A stretch of DNA of 64,000 bases from Streptomyces sp. RKND-216 (GCF_004795255.1 NZ_SSBQ01000002.1:1304001-1368000), one strand, 5' to 3'; shown: positions 35,704 through 46,300, counted from the first letter of the stretch. A program made the numbers and translations. Notes: generated by a model not told the origin, from the letters alone.

Positions 35704-36463
35704 GGTTGACAACCTTGTTGGTGAGAGTGCCGATGCCTTCGATGGTGACGGCGACCTCGTCGCCGGGGTGGAGGGGGCCGACCCCTGCCGGGGTGCCCGT
35801 GAGGACGACGTCACCCGGGAGCAGCGTCATGGCCTCGGTGATGTGCACGATCAGGTCCTCCACCGGGCGGACCATCTCGCTGGTGCGGCCCAGCTGGCGC
35901 TGCTCGCCGTTGACCGTGCACTGCACGGCCAGGTCCGCGGGGTCCAGCTCCGTCTCGACCCAGGGCCCGAGCGGGCAGGAGGTGTCGAAGCCCTTCGCCC
36001 GCGCCCACTGGCTCTCCGCGCGCTGTGCGTCACGGGCGGTGACGTCGTTGGCGCAGGTGTAGCCGAGGATCACGTCACGCGCGCGCTCGCGGGGCACGTC
36101 CTTGCACAAGCGGCCGATCACCACGGCGAGCTCAGCCTCGTGGTGCACCTCGGACGAGAAGCCGGGGTAGACGACAGGATCTCCGGGCCCGGCGACGGAG
36201 GTCGAGGGCTTGAAGAAGACGACCGGGACGTCCGGGACGGTGTTACCCAGCTCCCTGGCGTGCTCCGCGTAGTTGCGGCCGATGGCCACGACCTTGTTCG
36301 GGAGCACCGGGGAGAGCAGGCGGACCTGTTCGGCGCCGAGAGGGAGTTTGTGGCCCGAGCGCTCGAAGTCGGCGAAGGGGTGGCCCTTGATGATCTCGAG
36401 TTCGTCGCCCTCGACGACGCCGAAGGCGACGTTGCCGTCGAGGGAGAAGCGGGCGATGCGCAC
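35696..36463 (-). CDS. Fumarylacetoacetate hydrolase (FAH) family protein
   Basis: A 255-residue protein with the FAH fold signature: [37 protein letters not shown], the metal ligands in [46 protein letters not shown] and [20 protein letters not shown]. Family members cleave beta-diketo acids or act as oxaloacetate decarboxylases and related isomerases; the substrate cannot be told. The start is GTG with AAGGAAATCCCC upstream. It overlaps gltX. A TAGGCT -10-like hexamer lies at 36510-36505. Confidence 0.92.
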   Translation of the reverse strand: MRIARFSLDGNVAFGVVEGDELEIIKGHPFADFERSGHKLPLGAEQVRLLSPVLPNKVVAIGRNYAEHARELGNTVPDVPVVFFKPSTSVAGPGDPVVYPGFSSEVHHEAELAVVIGRLCKDVPRERARDVILGYTCANDVTARDAQRAESQWARAKGFDTSCPLGPWVETELDPADLAVQCTVNGEQRQLGRTSEMVRPVEDLIVHITEAMTLLPGDVVLTGTPAGVGPLHPGDEVAVTIEGIGTLTNKVVNRG

Positions 36464-36520
36464 GGGGATTTCCTTGGGGATCGGCGTCTGCGGGTCCGCC
36501 CCTCAGCCTATTGCACGCCT

Positions 36521-36572
36521 CCGCGGACGCCGGACGGGCTCGGCCCTGCCGGAGCCCGTCCGGTGTCCGCGG
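36521..36572 (-). terminator. Strong terminator after conservon 1
   Basis: A 21-bp stem with one G-U pair (left arm starts CCGCGGACGCCGGACGGG) and a 10-nt loop sits 16 bp after the cvnD stop codon. It insulates the FAH-gltX pair from the conservon. Confidence 0.85.
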
Positions 36573-36588
36573 GGATCGGTGGCTTCTG

Positions 36589-37173
36589 TCAGCGGAGCCG
36601 GGCCATCAGCGCGTGCTCGACCAGGGTGATCAGCGCGCTCTTGGCGTCGGCGCGGTGCCGGGCATCGGTGGTGATGATCGGCGCGTCCGGTCCGATCTGC
36701 AACGCCTCCCGCACCTCCTCCGGCGTGTACGGCTGATGACCCTCGAAGCCGTTGAGCGCGATCACGAACGGCAGGCCGCTGTTCTCGAAGTAGTCCACCG
36801 CCGGGAAGCAGTCCGCCAGCCGGCGCGTGTCCACCAGCACCACGGCACCGATCGCACCGCGCACCAGGTCGTCCCACATGAACCAGAACCGGTCCTGCCC
36901 CGGCGTACCGAAGAGGTACAGGATCAGGTCCTGGTCCAGGGTGATGCGGCCGAAGTCCATCGCCACCGTGGTCGTGGTCTTGTCCGCGGTGTGGGTCAGA
37001 TCGTCGATGCCGGCCGACGCGGAGGTCATCACGGCCTCGGTACGCAGCGGATTGATCTCCGAGACCGCGCCGACGAAGGTGGTCTTGCCCACGCCGAAGC
37101 CGCCGGCCACCACGATTTTCGCGGAAGTGGTGGAGCGGGCAGCAGCACCGCCGCTAGAGCTTGCGAAGTCCAC
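36589..37173 (-). CDS. cvnD: Conservon 1 GTPase (CvnD, ATP/GTP-binding protein)
   Basis: A 194-residue small Ras-like GTPase of the MglA/CvnD type. It has GGFGVGKTTFVGAVSEINPL (P-loop), MDFGRITLDQDLILYLFGTPGQDRF (switch II) and FVIALNGFEG in the place of NKxD. CvnD proteins work with CvnA-C at the membrane in a system likened to eukaryotic G-protein-coupled signalling. Its first 20 bp overlap the end of cvnC. DNA and protein are nearly identical to the copy at 41853-42473. Confidence 0.95.
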   Translation of the reverse strand: MDFASSSGGAAARSTTSAKIVVAGGFGVGKTTFVGAVSEINPLRTEAVMTSASAGIDDLTHTADKTTTTVAMDFGRITLDQDLILYLFGTPGQDRFWFMWDDLVRGAIGAVVLVDTRRLADCFPAVDYFENSGLPFVIALNGFEGHQPYTPEEVREALQIGPDAPIITTDARHRADAKSALITLVEHALMARLR

Positions 37174-37840
37174 TGAGCACCCTTTCGAGCAGTGTCACGT
37201 CTGGTTGGCCATCGGCGCCGGAGTCGCCGCCACCGGGCTGGTGGATGGCGACGAGGCCGGCCTCCGCCAGATCCGCCACGAGGATCCGTGCGACGCCGAG
37301 GGGAATGGAGAGAAGTGCGGAGATCTCGGCGACCGACTTGATCTCGTAGCAGAGCCGGCAGATCCGCTGGTGCTCGGGCAACTGGCCCTGGAGCTGTGCG
37401 GAGTCCGCCGTGGTGTGCACCAGGGCCTCGATGGCCAGCTGGTAGCGGGGACGGGTTCGGCCACCCGTCATGGCGTAGGGACGCACCAACGGCTGCTGGT
37501 CGCTGCGGCCGTCGTCGACGTCGAAGTCACCGCCCCGCGGACCGCCCGAGCCGGGCTCGGGCCGGTGCTGCGGCGGTTGCACCGGCTCGATCCGGTGGGG
37601 CGGTGGCGTCGGGGAGTGGTGCTGCGGCTGAGGGGGGAGCGGGCGTTCCGGCCGTTGCGGCTGCTCGTCGTAGTGGGGCGAGGTGTCATACGGCTGCGGA
37701 TCCGCCGGCGCTTGCGCAGGGGCGGGCCGGGAGGCCACGCGCTCGCTGGGCGCGGAGGGGAAGTTGAACCGCTTCAGGGGTGAGCCCTGCTGCTGTTCCC
37801 GGCCGTCGCCGTACGACGGTCCGCCTGGTGACGTTGTCAC
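37154..37840 (-). CDS. cvnC: Conservon 1 DUF742 protein (CvnC)
   Basis: A 228-residue protein with a long Pro/Gln/Arg-rich disordered N-terminus (about residues 1-118) and a C-terminal DUF742 domain. The domain reads LVRPYAMTGGRTRPRYQLAI, PEHQRICRLCYEIKSVAEIS and IPLGVARILVADLAEAGLV, and resembles a winged helix-turn-helix. It ends VTLLERVLSGLRKL. It bridges CvnA/CvnB to CvnD in conservon complexes. The disordered part is about 90 residues longer than in the second conservon. The start is GTG with GGAGGAAAC upstream. Confidence 0.93.
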   Translation of the reverse strand: MTTSPGGPSYGDGREQQQGSPLKRFNFPSAPSERVASRPAPAQAPADPQPYDTSPHYDEQPQRPERPLPPQPQHHSPTPPPHRIEPVQPPQHRPEPGSGGPRGGDFDVDDGRSDQQPLVRPYAMTGGRTRPRYQLAIEALVHTTADSAQLQGQLPEHQRICRLCYEIKSVAEISALLSIPLGVARILVADLAEAGLVAIHQPGGGDSGADGQPDVTLLERVLSGLRKL

Positions 37841-37971
37841 GTTTCCTCCTCCGGCTACGGACTAGCGGGCCACAACTGCCAGTTGCTGCCACGGTTTCCC
37901 GGTGGCACCGCGTCCCCGGCACCCTATGGGGCGGAGACGCGATGCGCACTGCCTGGTCGCCTTTTCGATGC

Positions 37972-38394
37972 CTAGTTGAGAAGGGATCCCTGCAATTCAG
38001 CACGCAGATCGGGGGTGAGGACGGTGCCCGCGCGGTCCACGAGGAGGGCCATCTCGTACCCGACGAGGCCGATATCGGCATCGGGATGGGCAAGGACGGC
38101 GAGGGAGGAGCCGTCCGAGATGGACATGATGAAGAGGAAGCCGCGCTCCATCTCCACGACGGTCTGGTTGACGCTGCCGCCCTCGAAGATACGAGAGGCC
38201 CCGGCGGTCAGCGAGGTCAGCCCGGACGCGACCGCCGCCAGCTGGTCGGCACGATCGCGGGGGAAGCCCTCGGACATCGCGAGGAGCAGTCCGTCCGCGG
38301 AGACCACCACGGTGTGGGACACCCCGGGGGTGTTGTCCACGAAGTTGGTGATCAACCAGTTCAGGTTCTGCGCCGCCTGGCTCATCGGGCTCAC
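37972..38394 (-). CDS. cvnB: Conservon 1 roadblock/LC7 protein (CvnB)
   Basis: A 140-residue Roadblock/LC7 domain protein (NLNWLITNFVDNTPGVSHTV, SADGLLLAMSEGFPRDRADQ, GFLFIMSISDGSSLAVLAH), related to MglB-type GTPase-activating proteins, so it is the likely partner or GAP of CvnD. The GTG at 38394 is preferred over the ATG at 38385 because GGAGCG is properly spaced from it. It starts 1 nt after the cvnA stop codon. The DNA differs from the second cvnB by about 2 of 379 bp in the shared block. Confidence 0.94.
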   Translation of the reverse strand: MSPMSQAAQNLNWLITNFVDNTPGVSHTVVVSADGLLLAMSEGFPRDRADQLAAVASGLTSLTAGASRIFEGGSVNQTVVEMERGFLFIMSISDGSSLAVLAHPDADIGLVGYEMALLVDRAGTVLTPDLRAELQGSLLN

Positions 38395-38395
38395 A

Positions 38396-41300
38396 CTAAC
38401 GCTCCTGATCGTAGGTGCTGCCGGGGCCGAAGCCCTGTCGGTCGTTCTGGTGGGCATCGCTCGCGTTGCGTCCCCTCCGGACGCCGCGGTGCAGGTTGCT
38501 GAGCCTGCCGCGTACGTCCTCGGGGGCGCGGGAGACCTGAGGGCCGCCCTGCGGGCTCTGCGCCGCGGTGCCCTCGACCAGGTTGGCCCTGGGCACCCGT
38601 CGCGGGAGGCCGGAGTGCGTGACACCGCCGGCCTGCGGGTTGCGCAGCTTCTCGGCCCGGCCCCAGCGGTCGTCGTTGGTCGAACTCCACTGGCCGCCGG
38701 TGTTCTCCGGGGAGCCCGGCTGCTGCGGCAGGGACTGCTGCGGCTGCTGGGACGGAGATTCCGCTCGGACCTGGTGCTGCGCTGCCGGTCCCTCTTCGTG
38801 CGGCCGTCGCCCCGGGTCCCGCCGCGGGAGTCCCGCGCCGGTCGTGGAGTGGTAGCTGCTCGGTGAGGGGCCCGGTCGTTCGAAGCCTACGCGCTCACCG
38901 GTGCCCTCGTGAACGCCGGGAGCGGATTCCGCTTCCGGCCAGCCCGAGGTCCGGTGATCATAACCGGGCTGGTCACCGGCCGGGAACTCCGGGCCGGGGT
39001 CGTATCCGCTCTGCCCGTATCCGGACCGGTCTGCGGTGCCCGCGGCATAGCCGCCGCTCGAGGACCCGCCGTCCGTTTCGTACCCGGTACGGGCGGCGTA
39101 ACCGTCGCCGGCTCCGTGGCCGTCGCCGTACTCGTACCCGTCGCCGGTCTCGTTCCAGGCACCCTCCGGTTCGTCGGGCCGGCGGCCCTCCAGCGCGGCG
39201 CGGCGCTCCTCACGCAGGAGGGAGCGGCCGAGGGCGTCGTACTGCGCCCCGTCGGGGACCGGCTCGCCCTCGGAGGCGAAACGCGAGTCGTCGAAGCCCA
39301 GGTCGGCGGCCGAGCGCAGGTGCTGGTCGAAGACCGGCTGCGCGGCAGCGGGCTGCTCGGGCATGATCCTGGAGACGGTGAAGTCCTGCTCGATCTCCTC
39401 CGCGCCGCCACCCTGCGTGATGGCCTCCGGAAGCATGACCAGAGAGGTGGTGCCGGCCTGCTCGCCCGAGGGCCGCAACTGCACGCGGATGCCGTGCCGG
39501 TCGGCCAGACGGCCGACCACGAACAGGCCCATCCGGCGGGAGACGGCGGCGTCCACGGTCGGCGGGTTGGCCAGCTTGTGGTTGATGTCCGCGAAGTCCT
39601 CCGCGGTCAGGCCGATACCCTTGTCGTGGATCTCGATCATCACCCGGCCGTCCGGCAGGCGCGTGGCGGCGACCTCGACCCGGGTCTGCGGCGAGGAGAA
39701 GGAGGTGGCGTTCTCCAGCAGCTCGGCCAGCAGGTGCACGAGGTCCGTCACGGCCGCGCCGTGGATCTCGCTGTCCGGGACGGAGGACATCCCGACCCGC
39801 TCGTAGTGCTCCACCTCCGAGGAAGCGGCCCGCAGGATGTCCACCAGCGGCACCGGCCGGCTCCAGCTGCGGCCCGGCTCCTCACCGGCGAGGACCAGCA
39901 GGTTCTCGCCGTTGCGGCGCATGCGGGTGGCCAGGTGGTCCAGCCGGAAGAGGTTCTCCAGCTGGTCGGGGTCGGCCTCGTTGTTCTCCAGTTCGGTGAT
40001 CAGGGCGAGCTGGCGCTCGATGAGCCCCTGGTTGCGACTGGAGAGGTTGGTGAAGATCGCGTTGACGTTGCCTCGCAGCAGCGCCTGCTCCGCGGCGAGC
40101 CGGACGGCCTCGCGGTGCACCTGGTCGAAGGCGCGGGCGACCTCGCCGATCTCGTCGGTGCTGGTGATGGGGATGGGCTCGACGCGGGTGTCGACCCGGC
40201 CGGGTTCGGTCCGGGAGAGCTGGTCGACGAGCATCGGCAGGCGCTGCTCGGCGACGTCGAACGCGGCCGTCCGCAGCGAGAGCATGCTGCGGCTCATGGA
40301 GCGGGCCATCAGCGCGGCCAGCGCGAAGGCGATCAGCAGCGCGGTGAGCACGATGGCGCCGGTGACGAAGGTGTCGATCCGGGACTCGGCGGCGATCTGC
40401 TCGGTCTCGGCCACGGCGCTGTCGACCAGCTCGGTCTCCACGGTCCGGTAGGCGTCGAACTTGGCCGTGGCGGCGGCGGACCAGGTCTGCGGGGTGACGC
40501 CCTGCCGGCGCAGCTCGCTCGCCTCGGCACCGCCGGCGATCGCCCGGATCATGTCCTCCATCGGCGGCGGGGCGACGAACGGCTTGCCCTGGGCCTCAGC
40601 CGCCTGCCGGGCGGCGGCGGCCTTCTCCTTGCCGGCCTGCTGCGCCTGCCGCATCTTGTTCTCGAAGAGCGCGATGTCCTGGGGGCGCCCACCGCCGACG
40701 AACTCCTCCACGGCGATCCGCTCGAGGTAGGCGTACGAGGAGAAGGCCGTGAGCTGGCGCTTCAGCTCGGCGGGGTCCTCGGCGGGCTTCAGCAGCAGGT
40801 GCATGCCGATGGAACGCTGGAGCGACTCGGCGCCCTTGGCGAGAGCGACGGCGTAGACCGACCGGCCGTAGGAGGTGACGTTGCCGGAGCCGAGACCCAG
40901 TTCGTTCGCGAACTGCATCAGGAAGTGCTGGACCTCGGTGTAGCCCTCCTCGGTCTTCACACCGTCGAGCCTGCCCGTGTAGGCGACCTGACGCAGCTTC
41001 TCCAGCTGCGGCTCTGCCTCGCGGAACTGCTCCAGGCGGCGCTCGAGACCCGGCTTGGACGGCATGTTCTCGGCCTCGGCGTCGAACGCCTCCTTGGCAC
41101 GGTCCGTGGCCGCGCGCAGCTTGAGGACCGTCGGATCGTTCCTGCGCCCGTCGAGGAGGGGTTCGGCGGAGCGATCACGCTCGTTGAGCAGGGCGTTGCT
41201 GTAGTCGTACGCGGCCTCGACGAGGCGGGCGATGTCGTGCGCCTCCTCGGCCTCGTTCCAGGTGTCGACCGAGCTCTGCACCCGGAATCCGCCGAAGACG

Positions 41301-41512
41301 AGCGCGACCAGCACGGGAATCAGCAGGATCGCGTTCAGTCTGGTGGGCACGCGCCAGTTGCGCACGGACAGCCGGCTGCCGCTCGGCGGGACCGGCTCGG
41401 ACGGCCGTCCACGCTCCGTCGACACGCGGGCGGGCGGGGTGAAATTGCCCCGTGACCCGCCCGTGTCCCGCGGAGCGGAGTCCTCGTTCCTACGCCTCAC
41501 TCGACTTCTCAC
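38396..41512 (-). CDS. cvnA: Conservon 1 sensor-kinase-like protein (CvnA)
   Basis: A 1038-residue membrane protein. It has a TM segment (about 56-78), an extracellular NIT (nitrate/nitrite sensing-type) domain (about 85-370) and a second TM (about 378-400). A HAMP linker and a GHKL ATPase domain follow (LLAELLENATSFSSPQTRVE near 590, EIHDKGIGL, then SRRMGLFVVGRLADRHGI). The tail from about 715 is disordered and ends with SGLPRRVPRANLV and VSRAPEDVRGRLSNLHRG. The usual phosphorylated His box is not obvious, as is typical for CvnA. The start is uncertain between GTGs at 41512 and 41500. Confidence 0.92.
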   Translation of the reverse strand: MRSRVRRRNEDSAPRDTGGSRGNFTPPARVSTERGRPSEPVPPSGSRLSVRNWRVPTRLNAILLIPVLVALVFGGFRVQSSVDTWNEAEEAHDIARLVEAAYDYSNALLNERDRSAEPLLDGRRNDPTVLKLRAATDRAKEAFDAEAENMPSKPGLERRLEQFREAEPQLEKLRQVAYTGRLDGVKTEEGYTEVQHFLMQFANELGLGSGNVTSYGRSVYAVALAKGAESLQRSIGMHLLLKPAEDPAELKRQLTAFSSYAYLERIAVEEFVGGGRPQDIALFENKMRQAQQAGKEKAAAARQAAEAQGKPFVAPPPMEDMIRAIAGGAEASELRRQGVTPQTWSAAATAKFDAYRTVETELVDSAVAETEQIAAESRIDTFVTGAIVLTALLIAFALAALMARSMSRSMLSLRTAAFDVAEQRLPMLVDQLSRTEPGRVDTRVEPIPITSTDEIGEVARAFDQVHREAVRLAAEQALLRGNVNAIFTNLSSRNQGLIERQLALITELENNEADPDQLENLFRLDHLATRMRRNGENLLVLAGEEPGRSWSRPVPLVDILRAASSEVEHYERVGMSSVPDSEIHGAAVTDLVHLLAELLENATSFSSPQTRVEVAATRLPDGRVMIEIHDKGIGLTAEDFADINHKLANPPTVDAAVSRRMGLFVVGRLADRHGIRVQLRPSGEQAGTTSLVMLPEAITQGGGAEEIEQDFTVSRIMPEQPAAAQPVFDQHLRSAADLGFDDSRFASEGEPVPDGAQYDALGRSLLREERRAALEGRRPDEPEGAWNETGDGYEYGDGHGAGDGYAARTGYETDGGSSSGGYAAGTADRSGYGQSGYDPGPEFPAGDQPGYDHRTSGWPEAESAPGVHEGTGERVGFERPGPSPSSYHSTTGAGLPRRDPGRRPHEEGPAAQHQVRAESPSQQPQQSLPQQPGSPENTGGQWSSTNDDRWGRAEKLRNPQAGGVTHSGLPRRVPRANLVEGTAAQSPQGGPQVSRAPEDVRGRLSNLHRGVRRGRNASDAHQNDRQGFGPGSTYDQER

Positions 41513-41809
41513 CTCTCGGCGCGCGGCCCCTCGAATTGGATGAAGCCGTACCTACTGCTGAGTTCAGCGAATTCCAGCACGTGAAGGCGCCGCTTTCCAA
41601 ACACTTGACGGAGCCCTCGATTCGTGGCAGCACGCAAGGTTCAAATTGTCACAAAAGGGACAAGGGGTGCGAAAACTCAAATATCTGTGCGCAGAACGAA
41701 ACGCTCTGCTCGCCCGGCGTGTCGACAGGTCGTCAATCAGCTGCGGAAACGTTATGAAACGTGTCTCAACCATGGCGAAGAACACACTCGGGACCGGAAC
41801 GGCCGGGTG
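41513..41809. other. Intergenic region upstream of conservon 1
   Basis: About 300 bp with no gene and clearly lower G+C than the surroundings, as expected for a promoter region. On the minus strand there are T- and A-rich tracts (about 41640-41700). A short inverted repeat GCTGA-N2-TCAGC lies at about 41562-41573. I could not pair a convincing -35 and -10. Confidence 0.35.
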
Positions 41810-41842
41810 GATCAACTCGGCCCGCTGCGGGACGAGTTGATC
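41810..41842 (-). terminator. Terminator after conservon 2
   Basis: GATCAACTCG and its exact complement form a 10-bp stem with a GC-rich inner hairpin, 11 bp after the second cvnD stop codon. It separates the two conservons. Confidence 0.75.
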
Positions 41843-41852
41843 GCAAGGAGCG

Positions 41853-42473
41853 TCACTTGAGGCGGGCCAGTAGCGCGTGCTCGACCAGGGTGATCAGCGC
41901 GCTCTTGGCGTCGGCGCGGTGCCGGGCATCGGTGGTGATGATCGGCGCGTCCGGTCCGATCTGCAACGCCTCCCGCACCTCCTCCGGCGTGTACGGCTGA
42001 TGACCCTCGAAGCCGTTGAGCGCGATCACGAACGGCAGACCGCTGTTCTCGAAGTAGTCCACCGCCGGGAAGCAGTCCGCCAGCCGGCGCGTGTCCACCA
42101 GCACCACGGCACCGATCGCACCGCGCACCAGGTCGTCCCACATGAACCAGAACCGGTCCTGCCCCGGCGTACCGAAGAGGTACAGGATCAGATCGTCGTC
42201 CAGGGTGATGCGGCCGAAGTCCATCGCCACCGTGGTCGTGGTCTTGTCCGCGGTGTGGGTCAGATCGTCCACGCCGGCCGACGCGGAGGTCATCACGGCC
42301 TCGGTACGCAGCGGATTGATCTCCGAGACCGCGCCGACGAACGTCGTCTTGCCCACACCGAAGCCGCCGGCCACCACGATCTTGGCCGAAGTCGTGGACC
42401 GGGGGGTGGGGACTCCGCCTCCGCCCCCGTACGCCGGCTGCCCCGCCTGCGGGCTAGAGCTTGCGAAGTCCAC
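41853..42473 (-). CDS. cvnD: Conservon 2 GTPase (CvnD)
   Basis: A 206-residue Ras-like GTPase with the same motifs as the first copy (GGFGVGKTTFVGAVSEINPL, LFGTPGQDRF, IALNGFEG). It differs mainly in a longer N-terminal linker (QPAYGGGGGVPTP) and in RITLDDDL versus RITLDQDL. It overlaps cvnC by 20 bp exactly as in conservon 1. About 9 differences were counted by eye over the 509-bp shared block. Confidence 0.95.
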   Translation of the reverse strand: MDFASSSPQAGQPAYGGGGGVPTPRSTTSAKIVVAGGFGVGKTTFVGAVSEINPLRTEAVMTSASAGVDDLTHTADKTTTTVAMDFGRITLDDDLILYLFGTPGQDRFWFMWDDLVRGAIGAVVLVDTRRLADCFPAVDYFENSGLPFVIALNGFEGHQPYTPEEVREALQIGPDAPIITTDARHRADAKSALITLVEHALLARLK

Positions 42474-42867
42474 TGAGCACCCTTTCCAGCAAGGTCACGT
42501 CGGGGGCGCCGCCGGGCTCGGCGTTGCCGCCGGGCTGGTGGATGGCCACCATCCCGGCCTCGGCGAGGTCGGCGACGAGAATCCGGGCCACGCCCAGGGG
42601 TATCGCCAGCAGCGCGGAGACCTCCGCGACCGACTTGACCTCACGGCACAGGTGGCAGATTCGCTGGTGCTCCGGGAGCAGGCCCTGGAGGTGCGCGGGG
42701 TCGGCGCTGGTGCTCACCAGCGCCTCGATCGCCAGCTGGTAGCGCGGACGCGTACGGCCGCCCGTCATCGCGTACGGACGCACCAGCGGCTGATCGCCGT
42801 CATCGCCGTAGGAGGCGTGGTGTTGCGGCGCACCGTACGGGCCGGGCGAGGCGTGCGGCGGGATCAT
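42454..42867 (-). CDS. cvnC: Conservon 2 DUF742 protein (CvnC)
   Basis: A 137-residue DUF742 protein: a short Pro/His/Gly-rich N-terminus (about 25 residues), then LVRPYAMTGGRTRPRYQLAI, PEHQRICHLCREVKSVAEVS, IPLGVARILVADLAEAGMV and VTLLERVLSGLRKL. It lacks the ~90-residue disordered extension of the first copy. The ATG at 42867 has GGAGGAG very close upstream. It lies 67 bp after the cvnB stop codon. Confidence 0.92.
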   Translation of the reverse strand: MIPPHASPGPYGAPQHHASYGDDGDQPLVRPYAMTGGRTRPRYQLAIEALVSTSADPAHLQGLLPEHQRICHLCREVKSVAEVSALLAIPLGVARILVADLAEAGMVAIHQPGGNAEPGGAPDVTLLERVLSGLRKL

Positions 42868-42934
42868 GGCTCCTCCGGGCGAGGCATTCTGTCGGCGATG
42901 CGGACTGTGCTGCTCATGTGGGGGGAGCTGACAC

Positions 42935-43357
42935 TCAGTTGAGGATGCTGCCTTGCAGTTCCGCGCGGACGTCCGGGGTGAGGACGGTGCCCGCGCGGTC
43001 CACGAGGAGGGCCATCTCGTACCCGACGAGGCCGATATCGGCATCGGGATGGGCAAGGACGGCGAGGGAGGAGCCGTCCGAGATGGACATGATGAAGAGG
43101 AAGCCGCGCTCCATCTCCACGACGGTCTGGTTGACGCTGCCGCCCTCGAAGATACGAGAGGCCCCGGCGGTCAGCGAGGTCAGCCCGGACGCGACCGCCG
43201 CCAACTGGTCGGCACGATCGCGGGGGAAGCCCTCGGACATCGCGAGGAGCAGTCCGTCCGCGGAGACCACCACCGTGTGGGACACCCCGGGGGTGTTGTC
43301 CACGAAGTTGGTGATCAACCAGTTCAGGTTCTGCGCCGCCTGGCTCATCGGACTCAA
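42935..43357 (-). CDS. cvnB: Conservon 2 roadblock/LC7 protein (CvnB)
   Basis: A 140-residue Roadblock/LC7 protein almost identical to the first copy; protein differences lie only at the extreme C-terminus (DVRAELQGSILN versus DLRAELQGSLLN). The TTG at 43357 directly follows the cvnA stop codon, with GGAGCG at good spacing; an ATG at 43348 is the alternative. It is the likely regulator or GAP of CvnD. Confidence 0.94.
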   Translation of the reverse strand: MSPMSQAAQNLNWLITNFVDNTPGVSHTVVVSADGLLLAMSEGFPRDRADQLAAVASGLTSLTAGASRIFEGGSVNQTVVEMERGFLFIMSISDGSSLAVLAHPDADIGLVGYEMALLVDRAGTVLTPDVRAELQGSILN

Positions 43358-46300
43358 CTAACGCTCCTGCTGGTAGGTGGGACCGATGCCGCGGCCGTCC
43401 GCACCGGCCTGACGGCCCTGCTGGATGCCACGACGGAGATTCGTCAGCCGCCCGCGCACGTCATCGGGCGCACGCGAGACCTGGGGACCGGACCGGGCGG
43501 GGCCGTCCTGCTGCTGCGCGGTCCCCGCCACCAGGTTGGCACGGGGCACGCGACGCGGCAGGCCGGACGTGGTGACGCCCCCGGCGGCGGGCTGGCGCAG
43601 TTGTTCCGCCTGACGCCAGCGCTCGTCGTTCGGGGCGGCACCCCAGTTGGCTCCCGTGTCGTGGGAGCCACCGGTGCCGGGGCCTTCGCCGTTCGGCATG
43701 CCGCGCGCGGGCCGCTGCGGCGCCATCTCAGCGGAGGCGGGGCCGGGGCGCGGGGTGTGCGCCTGCGACTGCGGGTCACCGTTCGCGGACGCCGGGGTAC
43801 CGGCGTTCCGGTTCTGGGACCCAGAGGAGCCGCGGAACCAACTCGATTCCATCGACTCGAAAATCGGGGTACGGGTGTCGGCGCCGGCCGACGGCCCTGC
43901 GGGGATACCGAAGTCGTCGTTCCCGTACGACGGGCCGCCGTACGACGGGCCCCCGTAGGAGGGGCCGCCCTGGTCCGGCCCGGACGCGGACGGTCCGGCG
44001 GGCAGGGCGAACTCTCCGGTGTCCTGCGGCCCGGCCTGCGGGTGTGCGGCCCGGGGGTAGTCGCCGGTGACCGGCTCGTCGTGGCCGCGCGGGCTGTCCG
44101 CCGCAGCCCAGCTCGGCCGGGGCGGCTCCAGCGCGCCGCCGGGCGCCGGGCGGACCGCCGGGGGCGGTCCGTCGAAGTCGGGGCGCTCGAACTGGGCGGT
44201 GTCACCAGGGCCGCCGGGGCGGCCCGGGCCGCCGCTCTGCGGCCTCGGGAAGCCGCCGGCACCCGCTGCGGACGCGGCGCCGCCGCCGGGCGACTCGCCC
44301 GCGGAGCCGCCGCCGCGCACGGGTAGTCCGGGGCGCTGCGGGCCGCCCGCACCGGCTCCCGGCGCGCCGCCGCCGAAGAAGTCGCCGCCGGACGCCTGCG
44401 GGGCACCGGAGCCCGCGCCGACGGGCGTTCCGCCGCCGACGGGACGCTTGGGCAGACCGGAAGGACTGCCGCCCGGCTCACCGCCGGGCAAGGCAGGACG
44501 GGCCGTGCCTCCCCCGACCTGCCCGCGGGAGCCGCCGGCGCCGAGCGGGGACTGGCCGGCCGACGGGGAGCCCGCGCCGCCGCGAGGCTGGCGCTGGAGC
44601 GCCGCGGCAAGGCCTCCGCCGCCCTTGGGGGCGCCTGCGCGGGCGCCCGGCTTGCCCTTGGGCGCCTGGCCGCCCTGGGCGACGTCGACCGGAAGCATGA
44701 CCAGCGCGGTGGTGCCGCCCGAGTCGGAGGGCCGCAGCTGGATCCGGATGCCGTGCCGCAGGGACAGGCGGCCGACCACGAACAGACCCATGCGGCGGGA
44801 GACGGAGACGTCCACGGTCGGCGGGTTCGCAAGCCGCTCGTTGATCGAGGAGAGGTCTTCGGGAGACAGACCGATGCCGGTGTCGTGGATCTCGACCAGC
44901 ACCCGGCCGTCGGGCAGCGCGTGGCCGGTGACCTTGACCTTGGTCTGCGGGGAGGAGAACGAGGTGGCGTTCTCCAGCAGCTCGGCGAGCAGGTGGACCA
45001 GGTCGTTGACCACACGGCCGGCGACCTCGGTGGAGGGCACCGAGTTGAGTTCGATGCGCTCGTACTGCTCCACCTCGGAGGCCGCGGCGCGGAGCACGTC
45101 GACGAGCGGGACCGGCCGGGTCCAGCGGCGTCCCGGCTCCTCGCCCGCGAGGACGAGGAGGTTCTCGCCGTTGCGGCGCATGCGGGTCGCCAGGTGGTCC
45201 AGCTTGAACAGCGAGGACAGCTGGTCCGGGTCGGCCTCGCGGGACTCCAGTTCGGAGATCAGCGACAGCTGGCGCTGGATGAGGCCCTGGCTGCGACGCG
45301 AGAGGTTGGTGAACATCGCGTTGACGTTGCCCCGCAGGAGGGCCTGCTCGCCGGCGAGCCGCACGGCCTCGCGGTGGACGTCGTCGAACGCCGCGGCCAC
45401 CCGGCCGATTTCGTCCCGGCTGTGCACGCCCACGGACTCGACGGAGGTGTCGACGTCCTGCGGCTCGGCCTCGGACATCTGCTTGACCAGCTCGGGAAGC
45501 CGCTTGCGGGCGACGTCCTGGGCGGTGTCCTGGAGGCGGCGCAGCGACCGGACCATCGAGCGGGCGACGACGAAGGCGCCGACCAGCGAGATGCCCAGCA
45601 CGAGCAGGATGAGGGCACCGTTGATGATCGCGTTGCGCTGCGACTCGGAGCGGAGCGTACGGGCTTCCTGCTCCATGTCGTTGAGCAGGGACTCCTCGAT
45701 CTTCTCCATCTCGTAGATCTTGGTGGAGTCCTGGTCGTACCAGTCGAGGTAGGAGCGGTCCTCCTGCGCGATGCCGTCGTCGGAGCTGAGGACCCGGTCG
45801 CGGTAGGTGTTCGCAGCGCTGATGTTGACGATGCCGCCGTCCAGCGGCTCCAGCAGGTCCTCGGATGCCTGCGGTCCGTAGACGGCGCGGAACGAGCCGA
45901 GGCTGGAGGCTTCGGCCTCCATGGCGCTCTTGGCGTACAGACGGTCGTTCTCGGACAGCTCCGGCCCGCCCTTGTGGGCCAGGCCGGCGCTGATGATGGC
46001 CCGCTGGATGGAGGCGTACTCCTTCGCGGAGGAGAAGGAGGCCAGCGCGCGGGTGCTCTGGATCATGTCCGGGTTGCTGGTCGCCTGCGCCATGTCCTGG
46101 GAGAGGGACAGCAGCGAGTCGATGAGCCGGCTGTACCGGTCAACGGTCTGCGACGTGTACTTCGAGTTCTCGTACGCGTTCTCGCGGATGCTCTTGAGGT
46201 CCTGGAGCTGACGGCTGATGTCGTACACCGTGGCCTGGACACCGGCGAGCACCCGGTCGTCGGGGTTGATGTCACCGGAGGCCGCACGGAAGGCGGCGCG

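Noticed and set aside
42860..42934. 17-codon ATG frame between cvnB and cvnC of conservon 2
   Set aside because: It has no ribosome site of its own and simply spans the intergenic gap; no counterpart in conservon 1.
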